A stretch of DNA of 64,000 nucleotides from Lachnospiraceae bacterium (lineage in GTDB: Bacteria; Bacillota; Clostridia; Lachnospirales; Lachnospiraceae): assembly GCA_017397645.1 (NCBI GenBank), contig JAFQIE010000025.1, positions 60,318-124,317 of the forward strand, given 5' to 3'. Positions 9,058-19,037 of the stretch are shown here, piece after piece. A program made the translations under genes and the position numbers. The stretch's first letter is position 1; the number at the start of each line of letters is the position of its first letter. The notes beneath the pieces are model-generated. The model was not told the DNA's origin. It did not search any database and saw only the letters and a program-made list of their open reading frames with translations.

Positions 9058-10599
9058 TTATCTGGCGGTGTTTTCGGTTTTAATGTACATCACACCATCT
9101 ATCACACGGATGGAATCTTCTCCGGGAAAGGTATCCATGGAGATGTATTCCTCACTGTAATACATTTCACTCATGGCTTCAGCGGGCAAAATATTTAAGG
9201 TAGCGCCCAAATAACTTGCCATAAACGCCTTGTAGTTTTCTCCTGTATACAGGAGCATATCGCCACTCATTCCTATCATATTAGAAGTGACATCAAAAGT
9301 CAAATCGGTGACCGGATACTGCTCGTCCCCCACTACGCCAATCATGGCAATGGGGATTCCCTGATAGTACCCGTCCGTCTGTTCAATTCTGTCCAGCAAC
9401 CGTTGACAATAAGCATAGGTTTTTTCATATTTCTTTTCCAGATTTCCATAGGCAATGTTGTTTGTCACTGCATAGGAAAATACCAGCACCGCTACCGCAA
9501 GGCATCCTGCCCACTGTAAGATAACGGCAGTCTTTTCATCGCTTCCTAAATGGGATAAAAGTGCCACCGCGCCAATCAGATACAATACCCATTGGTACCG
9601 CATCAGCAGGTGATATGTTACGGAAGGGGATACCAACAGTATAACATTGGTAAACAGGGGCAATACCACCACAGCCAGCGCAACTATCAGCACTGTCGTC
9701 CATATTTTCCCCCAACTGCCGCTTTTCAGTTTCAGCGCAATCGTTACCACTACGGCCAACACCAAAAGAATCATTGCTATCAGCGTAAATACATTCTGCC
9801 ACAACACTTTACCGTCCAAAGTAAAGGCAAAAAAGTCGCGGTATATTTTGACAAGTGTATTCCATAGGTTCTCGCTTTGGCCGGAGCCTACGGCATTAAT
9901 TCCCTGATAAGCCGCCAGTTCCTTGCCCTGCAGTTTCAGACAGACAAAGAGAATCAAATAGTAGAGGCCCACGCCAAGCCCGCCCATATAGACATACCGC
10001 AAGGTGGTTGCTACTTTTTTCTCCCGGGTAGAAGTCCACAACATGAAAATGGCAAACAGGGAAAGCAGCATGGCAAAAGGCAGGTATGCCTGATAGGTTC
10101 CCATGCTCAGCGCCAAACAAAGTGCACCGGGCAAAAAGCCCCAAGAATACTTCTTTGTCAAAAGCACTGCCAACACTGCAAGCAACAGTGCCAGCATGTA
10201 ACCGTCCAAAGTAAATACATAGGCAAAGGTTGATGCCAATGCCGGAAACGCAGCCAATAGTCCCCCAGTCAATACCACCGCCCAAGTCTGACGGACTTCT
10301 AATACCTCCACAATCACACTTGCGGCAATTCCCAAGAACACCAACCCCAGAAGTCCAATCAACCATGGAATGGTATAATAGGAAGAAAACCCGCAGGCAA
10401 CTGTCAGGAAAAACCGCCCGGAGGTCACCATATTCTGATCAAAGTACAAACTGCCCAACCCATCATGGTTGGGAATATCAGAAAGCATTATGGGCATATG
10501 TACCAACAACCCCACAATGAATGTACTAAGGAAAGCCAGTTTCCACTCTGTTTTGATTCCCTTCCATATTTTTTCAAATCCCTGTGTAGGTGACAACAT
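9058..10599 (-). CDS. GtrII-type glucosyltransferase domain membrane protein
   Basis: 513 aa with about eleven membrane segments and a C-terminal extracytoplasmic domain (about 385-513). The outer loop SDIPNHDGLGSLYFDQNMVT followed by SGRFF matches the layout of the Glucos_trans_II (GtrII) family. In that family such enzymes move a sugar from undecaprenyl phosphate to a growing surface polymer. GGGAGG lies before the ATG at 10599; an earlier in-frame start (10635) is rejected because it precedes the ribosome site. Directly upstream of a GtrB-type gene, its expected partner; no GtrA flippase is visible. Confidence 0.82.
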   Translation of the reverse strand: MLSPTQGFEKIWKGIKTEWKLAFLSTFIVGLLVHMPIMLSDIPNHDGLGSLYFDQNMVTSGRFFLTVACGFSSYYTIPWLIGLLGLVFLGIAASVIVEVLEVRQTWAVVLTGGLLAAFPALASTFAYVFTLDGYMLALLLAVLAVLLTKKYSWGFLPGALCLALSMGTYQAYLPFAMLLSLFAIFMLWTSTREKKVATTLRYVYMGGLGVGLYYLILFVCLKLQGKELAAYQGINAVGSGQSENLWNTLVKIYRDFFAFTLDGKVLWQNVFTLIAMILLVLAVVVTIALKLKSGSWGKIWTTVLIVALAVVVLPLFTNVILLVSPSVTYHLLMRYQWVLYLIGAVALLSHLGSDEKTAVILQWAGCLAVAVLVFSYAVTNNIAYGNLEKKYEKTYAYCQRLLDRIEQTDGYYQGIPIAMIGVVGDEQYPVTDLTFDVTSNMIGMSGDMLLYTGENYKAFMASYLGATLNILPAEAMSEMYYSEEYISMDTFPGEDSIRVIDGVMYIKTENTAR

Positions 10600-10668
10600 T
10601 TCTCGTCCTCCCTGATATTGCTCCTGTCCGCACATTTTGTGCGCACGCTGTTTTCTATATTTCCGAAA

Positions 10669-11511
10669 CTACTTCTGCATAGCCTCCGCAATTTTCTGTG
10701 CTATCATTTCCCTGGCTACAGCATTGGGGTGTACGCCATCTTCCATATAGGTATGCTTATGCTCCCAGGAATCGTGGGGATAGGTACCTTCAAACACATC
10801 CACCACTGTAATCCCGTACTCTTTGGCCACTTCCTTTTGCGCCGCTATGTACTTGTCCAAGGTACCACCACCAAAATCCTGCTCTAAGCAGGTGGTTCCT
10901 TTGTCTTCGTACCAGGTAAAGCTGGGCGTCACAAGCAGTATATTGATATCCGGGTTCACCTCCCGCAAGCGCTCAATACAACTGCGGAGTGCGCCCTTGT
11001 AGGTGTACTCACTCTTTGCGTTTCTTTCACTTTCTATCTTCAGCCCCGCATGGTAGTCATTTACCCCGTGCTGGATAATCACCGTTTCCACCCGTGTAAA
11101 ATCCACAGTTTCCAAGATATCTATGGTCTGGGCAAAGTATTCCATGTTGCTTTCGCGCCAGATTACGGATTGTTGTACTCCAAAATCTTTCGCGTAAATA
11201 GCTTTGGTTAATCCCACCATGGACAAGGATTCCCTGGGGTAATCCTGCTTCAGTCCCTTTTCCATAGCCATACAACTGCCGCCAAAAGCGGCATTCAAAA
11301 CATTCTTGCCGGTCTTTTGTTGCAGGAAGGAAACTACCGAATCCTCTCCCCGATACAATCCCAACACGCTGTCTCCAAAAGCCACGATTTGGTAGTCCCC
11401 GTTGGTTGTTTTATCATCGACAGAAGGATATGTCAGCCAAAACAAAAGGGCAAACACGGCTACCGCAATCACTCCATATGAAATTGTCAGCAGGGTCCTT
11501 TTATTCTGCAT
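10669..11511 (-). CDS. Membrane-anchored SGNH/GDSL hydrolase
   Basis: 280 aa: short N-terminal tail, one membrane anchor (about residues 9-28), then an extracellular SGNH domain. The catalytic serine is in FGDSVL (Ser48), the glycine block in NAAFGGS, the asparagine block in QHGVNDYH, and the Asp/His pair in DGVHPN (Asp258, His261). SGNH enzymes of polysaccharide loci are usually O-acetyl esterases or transferase-like proteins, so it may trim acetyl groups from the exported glycan. It is placed between pseG and the GtrII gene. A second SGNH gene lies at 31196-31873 but is not membrane anchored. Confidence 0.85.
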   Translation of the reverse strand: MQNKRTLLTISYGVIAVAVFALLFWLTYPSVDDKTTNGDYQIVAFGDSVLGLYRGEDSVVSFLQQKTGKNVLNAAFGGSCMAMEKGLKQDYPRESLSMVGLTKAIYAKDFGVQQSVIWRESNMEYFAQTIDILETVDFTRVETVIIQHGVNDYHAGLKIESERNAKSEYTYKGALRSCIERLREVNPDINILLVTPSFTWYEDKGTTCLEQDFGGGTLDKYIAAQKEVAKEYGITVVDVFEGTYPHDSWEHKHTYMEDGVHPNAVAREMIAQKIAEAMQK

Positions 11512-11570
11512 AGATGTCCCTTTTCCTCAAATGCTGTTTGCAACTCTCTCGACAACTTACTCTTTCTATG

Positions 11571-12605
11571 TCATTCGCAAAGATTTAACAGAGCTTGCGC
11601 AATCCGCCATGCCCCTTTTCCGTCCACAAGGGTTCGCAGGGTTTGGCTTAAACGCCTTCTATATCCACTATCTGACACAAGTGTCATAATATTTTCTATC
11701 ATTTCAGGTATCATAGTCTGCTCCCGGGTTAAATAATTCCCCGCATATGCGGACCAGCCATTTTCCCCATAAGTATCCACTAATTTTTGCTGGTTTTCCG
11801 CAAAGGAAAAACACACAAAGGGCACACCCACGGCGGATAATTCATACATGGTAGAGCCACCGGCTGTGATTGCCACATCACAGGACTTCATCAGTTCCGC
11901 CATCTGTTCCACCGCAACACACAAATGGATATTCTTATGTTCGCTCTCCAACGCTTGCAGTACGGGTAAATGATGGTTTGCGGCACCGCTTACCACATAG
12001 TATTCTAAATTTGACGATTCCGGGTGTTCCAGGGCATATTCCAAAATCTGCCCTGCCAAATTGTATCTGTCCGCGCCGCCCGTGGTCAGAAGAACCTTCC
12101 TCGCCTTTTCCCGAATGTCCATAGAATCAGGAGCGGACTCCCGGGTAAATTCCTCCCGTAATGGGATATATCCGGCACCGCATAAATATGCTTTCGCATG
12201 CCGCTCGGGATAAAGCGCCTCATCGGCGTAAATATTGTAATTGATGAGCAAATCCACCTTCGGATCCACCTGCCCCATATCCTCGAAACAAGCCACCTTG
12301 GTATGCTTGCCCACGACTTCATAGTAAGCCGGTGTAAAGAAATATCCGTCTGCCAAAAACAACGCAGGGGTATGGGCAACAAGCAGTTCCTCTAATTGTT
12401 CCAACTCCTCTTCCGGTTGGCGGTAATCAGAGTGAATAACCATATAAGAGAATCCCTTTTTTTGAAGCAGGGGAACGGCGTCTTCCGAGGCCAGCAAAAA
12501 GCATACCTCTTCCCCCCTGTCGCGAAGTACTTCCGCCACAGTCAGGCAGCGCATCACATGCCCCATGCCGATATCCTTATTTGCATCTCCACGAATCCAA
12601 ATCAT
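11571..12605 (-). CDS. pseG: UDP-2,4-diacetamido-2,4,6-trideoxy-L-altropyranose hydrolase (PseG-like)
   Basis: 344 aa with the MurG/GT-B fold of PseG, which removes UDP from UDP-2,4-diacetamido-trideoxy-altrose in the pseudaminic acid pathway. The start MIWIRGDANKDIGMGHVMRC has the family GxGH signature; His16 corresponds to the catalytic histidine. The C-terminal half keeps ITAGGSTMYELSAVGVP, the UDP-binding region. The ATG at 12605 is preceded by GTGAGGT. The other pathway members in the window are pseB (37142-38137), pseC (26246-27445) and the acetyltransferase (21699-22226); PseI and PseF are not present. Confidence 0.88.
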   Translation of the reverse strand: MIWIRGDANKDIGMGHVMRCLTVAEVLRDRGEEVCFLLASEDAVPLLQKKGFSYMVIHSDYRQPEEELEQLEELLVAHTPALFLADGYFFTPAYYEVVGKHTKVACFEDMGQVDPKVDLLINYNIYADEALYPERHAKAYLCGAGYIPLREEFTRESAPDSMDIREKARKVLLTTGGADRYNLAGQILEYALEHPESSNLEYYVVSGAANHHLPVLQALESEHKNIHLCVAVEQMAELMKSCDVAITAGGSTMYELSAVGVPFVCFSFAENQQKLVDTYGENGWSAYAGNYLTREQTMIPEMIENIMTLVSDSGYRRRLSQTLRTLVDGKGAWRIAQALLNLCE

Positions 12606-12659
12606 TTGCAACCTCACACTACTTGCATCTTTTATTTCGGTCCACCCTGCACGCACCAC

Positions 12660-13682
12660 CTACCTGCCGGACTTTATTCTCCGTACCAGAAGTTGTAATC
12701 TATAATACCAATAAAACAAAAGTGCAGATTTTCCCTGCATTGCCACGAGTCTTTTCTCCCCCGGGTCGACTTCCGACTGATAGTAAGGATTTTTCTCAAA
12801 ATCCGGGAAATAGTCTGTGACACTTCTTCTAAGTTCTTTCACAAAGGATAGTTTCGGATGTTTCACTCCCTGCATATAGGAAAACAGCGTGGTCATATAG
12901 GAAAATCTAGCCATTCGATACTCGATTTCCTCCTTGTATTGCTCCAAAAATCCTCTGTTTTTACACTCTTCATAAAAAATCTTCTTCGCGCGTACCCTGT
13001 CCCGGCATCGCTCGATGGAAACGGAATGAACGGTAGATGTGTTGTGCTGATAATAAAAATATAGGAATTCATCCACCCGTTCAAAATGCTTGAAATACAA
13101 ACTCCAAAGGGGGCCTGCGCAATTGTCCTCATAGAGAATACCACTAGGGAAATCCAGATTGTTTTCTTTGATTACACTGTGCTTATAAATCTTCAGCACC
13201 ATACTTCCGGGATTCAGTATTAGTTTCCTATGTTTCTCCTCATCTAATTCCCCTGTTTGGTCCGCAGTATTATTCACCGCCTTACGTCCCACTTCAAAAG
13301 TATGGGAATTCACCAGACTGTAATCACAGCCCACCAAGTCGGCACCGGTTTTTTCTGCCTTTGCCAGCAGTTTTTCATAATAGTCCGGCGTGACCCAGTC
13401 GTCGCTGTCGATGAAACCAATCCATTCTCCCTTTGCCACCTTCAGCCCTTCGTTTTTGGCACCACCCTGTCTCTTATTTTCAGAATAGGCAACCACGCGA
13501 ATCTTCTCAGGGTACTTCGCTTCATACGTCCGTAAGATTTCCACAGAATTGTCCGTGGATGCATCATCCACCGCTATAATCTCGTAGTCCGTAATGGTCT
13601 GCGCCACCAGGGAATCCAAACAAAAATTCAGTTTATTATCTGCCGCCATATTATATACCGGCACAATGATACTCAATTTCAT
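12660..13682 (-). CDS. Family 2 glycosyltransferase
   Basis: 340 aa cytoplasmic GT2 enzyme. It starts LSIIVPVYNM, with nucleotide-binding AVDDASTDNS (near residue 37) and the metal-binding FIDSDDWVTP (near residue 90). The C-terminal third is helical and basic (WYYRLQLLVRRIKSGR), suggesting peripheral membrane contact. GGAC-type ribosome site, 12 bases after the ABC flippase gene, so likely co-translated with it. It probably adds one sugar to the lipid-linked repeat unit; donor and acceptor cannot be told from sequence. Confidence 0.88.
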   Translation of the reverse strand: MKLSIIVPVYNMAADNKLNFCLDSLVAQTITDYEIIAVDDASTDNSVEILRTYEAKYPEKIRVVAYSENKRQGGAKNEGLKVAKGEWIGFIDSDDWVTPDYYEKLLAKAEKTGADLVGCDYSLVNSHTFEVGRKAVNNTADQTGELDEEKHRKLILNPGSMVLKIYKHSVIKENNLDFPSGILYEDNCAGPLWSLYFKHFERVDEFLYFYYQHNTSTVHSVSIERCRDRVRAKKIFYEECKNRGFLEQYKEEIEYRMARFSYMTTLFSYMQGVKHPKLSFVKELRRSVTDYFPDFEKNPYYQSEVDPGEKRLVAMQGKSALLFYWYYRLQLLVRRIKSGR

Positions 13683-13694
13683 GCTTCGCTCGTC

Positions 13695-15443
13695 CTACTC
13701 CTGTGCGTTGACCCGGGTAGCCTGTCCATCCTCTACCCGATACACCATATCGCATTTTTCAATGGTCTGTAATCTATGTGCAATAATAATCAATGTCTTC
13801 TTTCCATGGAGACGATTGATGGAATCCATAATGGCCGCTTCTGTGTCATTGTCCAAAGCTGAAGTTGCCTCGTCCAAAATCAACACCTCCGGGTCATAAT
13901 ACAACGCTCTGGCAATGCCGATTCGCTGTCTCTGACCACCGGAGAGCCGGATGCCTCTCTCGCCGATACCGGTGTCCAAACCTTCGGGAAGATTTCTGAC
14001 GAACTCATCCAACTGTGCTTCCTTTAACACTTCCCATATACGGTCTTCATCGATTTTGTCATCTGCCACACCAAAGGCCACATTCTTGCGGATGGTGTCA
14101 TCCAGCATGAAAATCATCTGGGGGATATATCCCACATTTTTCAAAAACTTTCTATACTGGGTCTTCACATCCACACCGTCAGCGTAAATGGTACCCTCCT
14201 GTACTTCCAAAAGCCCCAACAGAATATCCACAATGGTACTCTTACCTGCCCCGGAAGTACCCACAATACCTACGGCACTACCCACAGGTATCTCCAAATC
14301 CGCGTGATCGAAAATCAACTTATCGGAATTGGGATAGGAATACACAATATTCTCCAAACGAATGGCTTTCTCCAAGGGCAACTTTTCTTCTTCGTCGGTA
14401 GCAAAGGTCATGTCCACCTTGGCATCCCCTATTTCATCCTGCAAATTATCGCTAACGCCCATAAAGAAGGGCTCGAAGAATGCAATAGAATTAATCTGGT
14501 TATTGATACGGTTGACAGAAGGCAAAAGTACAAACGCCGCCGCACCCAAAGTGGTAATCACCTCCAGCATATTCTCGGTGCCAGCACCACTTAGAATCAA
14601 TGCAATCATGTACGCCATCATGACGCCGATACATACGGTCTCTATCAAAAGTTTGGGAATGTTATTATACAGGCTATACTTCTGCACCGCATCCACATAT
14701 CCCTTACCACATTTCCGGTACTCATCTACAAAGTATTGTTCCTTGCAGGTAATCTTCACTTCCTTGATGCCCTGCACCGTCTGGGAAATCCACTTAAACA
14801 GACTGCTGTAATAGTCCTGATTGTCCTTACCTGCCTTAGACATAATGGGTTTCAGCACCCGCTTAATCAACCACATCACCAAGAGCATAGATACTGCCAA
14901 AAGCACCGTCATCACGCCGTTGGTCCACAGACAATATCCCACCACAAACAAACTTAACACGCCGTCGGAAAGCAACTGTAGCAAAGCCAAAATCAAAGCG
15001 TACATATTGTTCACGTCGGAAGTGATGCTTCTCTGAACCACCGCGGTGTCAGCATTCAAATAAAACTCATATCCTCTGCGCAGATAATTGCGCATCATAC
15101 GCTCACTGGTTCTAAACTGGTTGCTGTAAATAAAGGAAAAAGTCAATTTTTGCTGTACATACAGGAAGATGTTCTTCAAAGCAAATATCAAAACCAAAAG
15201 AGCCATCACAGTAACTGCAAAGCTTTCGTAACTTTCACTGCCTAGCATCCGGTAAAACAGACCCACAATTTCATTGTTTTCCACCGCCTGCTCATCAATG
15301 ATGACACTGACCACCTGCACCAGCAAACCTACTCCGGCGGTCTGCAATACGGCACCGATGATCATCAGGAAAATCAATCCCACCATGGCGCGTTTTTGCT
15401 TCTTATCAAGTAATACACCTAGTTTTTTCAAAATGGGTAACAT
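13695..15443 (-). CDS. ABC transporter with fused membrane and ATPase domains, PglK/MsbA-like flippase
   Basis: 582 aa half-transporter. Six membrane segments (residues about 20-320) are followed by an ATPase domain. The ATPase has Walker A GTSGAGKST (395-402), signature LSGGQ (500-504), Walker B LILDEATSALD (from 521) and the H-loop His556. In glycan loci such proteins flip lipid-linked oligosaccharides; the nearest functional parallel is PglK of Campylobacter. It is a second flippase beside the Wzx-like protein at 29889-31178, suggesting two assembly routes. AAGGA lies before the ATG. Confidence 0.88.
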   Translation of the reverse strand: MLPILKKLGVLLDKKQKRAMVGLIFLMIIGAVLQTAGVGLLVQVVSVIIDEQAVENNEIVGLFYRMLGSESYESFAVTVMALLVLIFALKNIFLYVQQKLTFSFIYSNQFRTSERMMRNYLRRGYEFYLNADTAVVQRSITSDVNNMYALILALLQLLSDGVLSLFVVGYCLWTNGVMTVLLAVSMLLVMWLIKRVLKPIMSKAGKDNQDYYSSLFKWISQTVQGIKEVKITCKEQYFVDEYRKCGKGYVDAVQKYSLYNNIPKLLIETVCIGVMMAYMIALILSGAGTENMLEVITTLGAAAFVLLPSVNRINNQINSIAFFEPFFMGVSDNLQDEIGDAKVDMTFATDEEEKLPLEKAIRLENIVYSYPNSDKLIFDHADLEIPVGSAVGIVGTSGAGKSTIVDILLGLLEVQEGTIYADGVDVKTQYRKFLKNVGYIPQMIFMLDDTIRKNVAFGVADDKIDEDRIWEVLKEAQLDEFVRNLPEGLDTGIGERGIRLSGGQRQRIGIARALYYDPEVLILDEATSALDNDTEAAIMDSINRLHGKKTLIIIAHRLQTIEKCDMVYRVEDGQATRVNAQE

Positions 15444-15495
15444 TTCTTACAATTCCTTCCTATAACAAGGATTTACATCTTTTATTCGCAATGCG

Positions 15496-17244
15496 TCAGT
15501 CGTGTCTTCTCCACAGATAAATGCTGTCCCCCCAGGGGCTGTCCACGGCATCCAAGAGTTTTTCCCCGAATACAAAGCCATTCTCCTCAAGTGCCCGGAA
15601 CATTCGTGTCTCGTCCACCTCAGATTTGCGCAATATAATCACTTCCTGCAAAGCGTCCAGTTCTTTTTTATCCTGACGGATTTCAAAGTCATACAAATAA
15701 GTAATGAGCGTGCGGTCATATTCCATAAACTCCGGCACGTTCTCATAATATCTCACAAAATCATTAAAACAGATACAACTGTGGTCCCCATATTCTTTCG
15801 CCAAATCCAGTTGTCTGTCGTATCCCTTATACATACCTGCACCGGAATATGTCAGACATTGGTACAGACAAAAAACAGCTACCGGCACAAATACAAGGTA
15901 CTGCAGTTTCCCCTTGCACAATCCAAACAATGAAACCAAGGAAAGTGCTACCCCCGCAGCAACAAACGGAAACAAGGGCATCAAGTACCTGGGCATCCAA
16001 TAAATGGTCATATTGGAAATCAATACGAAGGCAAGCCCCACCGGTGCAAGAAAAAGCCACAGCAAAGATTGTCTCCAAGGATTCTTTTGCCCGCTTTGCT
16101 TTTTGCTACGATACAAGTAAGTGAAAATAACGGTCAACACCGCACACAAAAGCAACACAACGCCGAACAGCCGGTTTCCAAACAACCCTTCCAATCCAAC
16201 GTCTGCCATAGCAGACACAGTGCTTAGAAACCGCTCCGGATTCAACGCAAACCCACCGGTTACGGAATTTCCCATGGTGCTGGAAAACAAATCAGAAATG
16301 CAGAAGGGGAAAAAACCTACCCCCAATAAGGCTGCACCCAGCATGGTAAGCACATAATGAAGTATTTCCTTTCCTCTTTTGCGGACAGCCAACAAAACCA
16401 CCGTCACAAAAGCCAGAGGAATACAGTAAAAAACAAAGAAGTATTGAGATAAAAATCCTGCTGCCGTGACCAACGCCAGCGCAAATCTTCCTTGACGAAA
16501 ACCTCTCCCGCAAAAGCTCTTTACATGAAGATAAAAGCTCCATACCGCAAAAAGCGTCGTCAAACCGTACATTCTGGCTAAGAGTACCGTGGAGATACCG
16601 CCTGCAGACAAACCATAGAGCAAGCTGGAGGCTACGCCCAGAATAACACCCTTGCCCTCCGGGAGGACACCTATTTGCTCCAGATATTGAAACGTTTTCA
16701 TCAGCAAGACACAGGTACCTAATAGAATCAAGATATTTAAGCATCCTGCAATCATAGGGGAAGCACTTCCCGGTACCAGAGCGCAAGCGGTATGAAGTGC
16801 CATGTAGTATAAGGGTGGATGCGTGTCAGCCTGTGCGCCCAGGTAAGCAGACACCGGGTTAAATCCATCGGAGCCATTCACTGTCATATACTCCACAAAC
16901 TGCTGCCCGGAGAACCATACTGCCTCCGGATATTCCACCGCTTTGCTTTGCATCAATTTGCTTCCGTTTCCATTCTTTACCACATCCAAGGCAGTCTGCC
17001 ACAAATTACCGGCAGTCTCCCAAAGGGAATCCCCCTGCACCTCGTCGGACATAAACTGTGCCAAACGTCCCACAGGCTTGTTGGTAATAATAAACGGATT
17101 ATATTCTGAATTGGCCAATTGATAGGACAGCACCTCGTCCATGTGATAGCCTTCCTTTTGTCCCACAAAGAGAAGCAAAACTACCGCAAGCAGAACCAGT
17201 ACCCCTATTTGCCACAAATTGGCCTTATTTAGAAGTCGTTTCAT
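15496..17244 (-). CDS. GT-C-fold membrane glycosyltransferase (ArnT/PMT-like)
   Basis: 582 aa with about twelve membrane segments and a C-terminal soluble domain (about 475-582). The first outer loop carries YHMDEVLSY, the acidic motif found in GT-C enzymes that use polyprenyl-phosphate sugars, and a second loop carries GAQADTHPPLYY, the His-Pro-Pro block of the PMT/ArnT group. Likely transfers a sugar outside the cell. The ATG at 17244 has AGAGGA nine bases upstream; two earlier in-frame starts (17268, 17253) overlap that site. Confidence 0.82.
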   Translation of the reverse strand: MKRLLNKANLWQIGVLVLLAVVLLLFVGQKEGYHMDEVLSYQLANSEYNPFIITNKPVGRLAQFMSDEVQGDSLWETAGNLWQTALDVVKNGNGSKLMQSKAVEYPEAVWFSGQQFVEYMTVNGSDGFNPVSAYLGAQADTHPPLYYMALHTACALVPGSASPMIAGCLNILILLGTCVLLMKTFQYLEQIGVLPEGKGVILGVASSLLYGLSAGGISTVLLARMYGLTTLFAVWSFYLHVKSFCGRGFRQGRFALALVTAAGFLSQYFFVFYCIPLAFVTVVLLAVRKRGKEILHYVLTMLGAALLGVGFFPFCISDLFSSTMGNSVTGGFALNPERFLSTVSAMADVGLEGLFGNRLFGVVLLLCAVLTVIFTYLYRSKKQSGQKNPWRQSLLWLFLAPVGLAFVLISNMTIYWMPRYLMPLFPFVAAGVALSLVSLFGLCKGKLQYLVFVPVAVFCLYQCLTYSGAGMYKGYDRQLDLAKEYGDHSCICFNDFVRYYENVPEFMEYDRTLITYLYDFEIRQDKKELDALQEVIILRKSEVDETRMFRALEENGFVFGEKLLDAVDSPWGDSIYLWRRHD

Positions 17245-17267
17245 GGTTGCCATTCCTCTAATACTCA

Positions 17268-17276
17268 CTTATACCA
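17268..17276 (-). promoter_or_regulatory. Candidate internal promoter, extended -10
   Basis: Minus strand TG-G-TATAAG (17276-17268) gives an extended -10, but no good -35 is seen. The 139-base gap 17245-17383 also holds a short perfect palindrome, ATTTTCC-T-GGAAAAT at 17283-17297, just upstream, which could be an operator. The site may restart transcription inside the long 27-4 kb run. Confidence 0.35.
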
Positions 17277-17383
17277 CAAATCATTTTCCTGGAAAATCCG
17301 AGTCCAAATATTACAAGAAAAAATTAAGAATATCTCAATATTTCCACCTATAAAAGTTCAGAAATCCAGCGAATATTCTCTCT

Positions 17384-19018
17384 TTACAGATGTACGATGA
17401 TGTACTCACCCATGTCCTGTATGGACCCTTCGACAGGGAATTTGGGCCATTCCATAGACAGTTCGCTTGCCTCGGCAAACACTTCCCTATCCTGATTCAC
17501 CACATAATCATATCCGTGCATGCGGAAAAACCGTTGCATTTCCTCTCCGCTCTCAAAGGCGTTGATGCCCCAGTCAAGAACAGAAAGGGAGGGCGTCTGT
17601 GCCACCCAAACGCCATATTCCCGGAAATATTTATCCAGCAGATTCTCATCCACTAAATCCGTTAAGCGTTTAATTTTATAATACTCTTCCGAGTAAAAAG
17701 TGACATATGCGTCATTTATTATCCCTTTAGGCGGATTCGCCACCCCGGTAAACACCACGGGCTTAGAAGTATCAAATTCGTTCTGCAGTTCATAGTACAC
17801 CCTACCTGCCGTTTCCTTTGCAGATTCATACTTCAACCAGTCCATATAAAACCACTTGTTTAAATCTGCACATTGGTTCCACAGCACGGAACCCAGTATG
17901 ACCACCACTACGCCACGACATACGCTATGCAACTTGACGCGATTGGATAGCTTCTGAACCAAAAATCCCAAAAGCAGTACCCCAAATCCACATATCAGAG
18001 GCAAAAACTGCGCCGAACGGTAAAGCGTTGCACTACCCTCTATCACTACCAGCAGGAACGCTGCTACGAAGGCACCTAATGTCAACACAAAAATCCAAGC
18101 ATCCTTTTTTACGATAGCAAACACGATACCCGTAGTTGTAATAAGAATCCCTGCCCAAACAAACACTTTAATGGGATAGTACACATATCCAAAGGCGAAA
18201 TATTGCACATACATGCGCTTCAGCGCCATGGCAAATTCCGGCCAGGCATCCGCCTCAAACATCCATCCCAACATTTCAGTGATGGAGCGCTGTACCGCCT
18301 GGTCCCGCAACTCCTGTAATCCAAACACACCTATCAGAGCCGGAATCATCAGGCTACGCAGTACAATTGCCACGATCACTGTACCGGCAAGTAGAAGTAA
18401 CCTTCGAAATACCGGGCAGTGAACGCCTACATACCTCTTCGCCAATAGTACCAGTAATGCGCCCACCAACCATACAATCACGAAGGACTCGTAGCATCCC
18501 GCCGCAATAAACAAAGAAAGAACGGCCGCGGTGATATGCGCCATTCTGTGTTTTTTCGTGTTTTCAGAATCAAAGAATTCCTCCATAAAAAGCAGGCTCA
18601 CGCCCGAAAAAAGGTACCCCAAAGACACCCCGTTATGGAGATGATAGGTATACACCTCCGCTAAAAGCGGACAGGACAAAAAGATACAACCGCCCAGACA
18701 ATATGCCCACAGGGGAATATGCTTTCCGCAAATCCTAAAAAAAAGCTTTATCCAAACGGATACACCGACCATCAAAATCAGCACACCGGCCAAATCGGTC
18801 ACAAAGGGAGCGTAATTTGCAATAGAAAATACCTTGTTGACCAAAAAGAGGACCCATCTGCCCACAACCACATTTAAGCCCTCATCAAAATAATACTGAT
18901 AGGGCGTGTCATCAATACCTACGGTACCATGGGTAACCAAAAATCCGTATCCCAAAAGCGCCGTAATGGACAGTAAAACCAAGTATATTGTTTTTTCCTT
19001 TGTCCAGGTAATCCTCAT
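17384..19018 (-). CDS. GtrII-type glucosyltransferase domain membrane protein
   Basis: 544 aa with about eleven membrane segments and an outer C-terminal domain (about 400-544). The first loop reads THGTVGIDDTPYQYYFDEGL followed by VVVGRWVLFL, the pattern of the GtrII glucosyltransferase family (acidic pair, then GRW). A sibling is encoded at 9058-10599. GAGGAAGG lies before the ATG. It is followed by a 139-base gap and preceded closely (19 bases) by another GT-C-like gene, fitting a role in attaching side branches on the outer membrane face. Donor sugar unknown. Confidence 0.82.
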   Translation of the reverse strand: MRITWTKEKTIYLVLLSITALLGYGFLVTHGTVGIDDTPYQYYFDEGLNVVVGRWVLFLVNKVFSIANYAPFVTDLAGVLILMVGVSVWIKLFFRICGKHIPLWAYCLGGCIFLSCPLLAEVYTYHLHNGVSLGYLFSGVSLLFMEEFFDSENTKKHRMAHITAAVLSLFIAAGCYESFVIVWLVGALLVLLAKRYVGVHCPVFRRLLLLAGTVIVAIVLRSLMIPALIGVFGLQELRDQAVQRSITEMLGWMFEADAWPEFAMALKRMYVQYFAFGYVYYPIKVFVWAGILITTTGIVFAIVKKDAWIFVLTLGAFVAAFLLVVIEGSATLYRSAQFLPLICGFGVLLLGFLVQKLSNRVKLHSVCRGVVVVILGSVLWNQCADLNKWFYMDWLKYESAKETAGRVYYELQNEFDTSKPVVFTGVANPPKGIINDAYVTFYSEEYYKIKRLTDLVDENLLDKYFREYGVWVAQTPSLSVLDWGINAFESGEEMQRFFRMHGYDYVVNQDREVFAEASELSMEWPKFPVEGSIQDMGEYIIVHL

Positions 19019-19037
19019 ATCCTTCCTCTTTCAATCT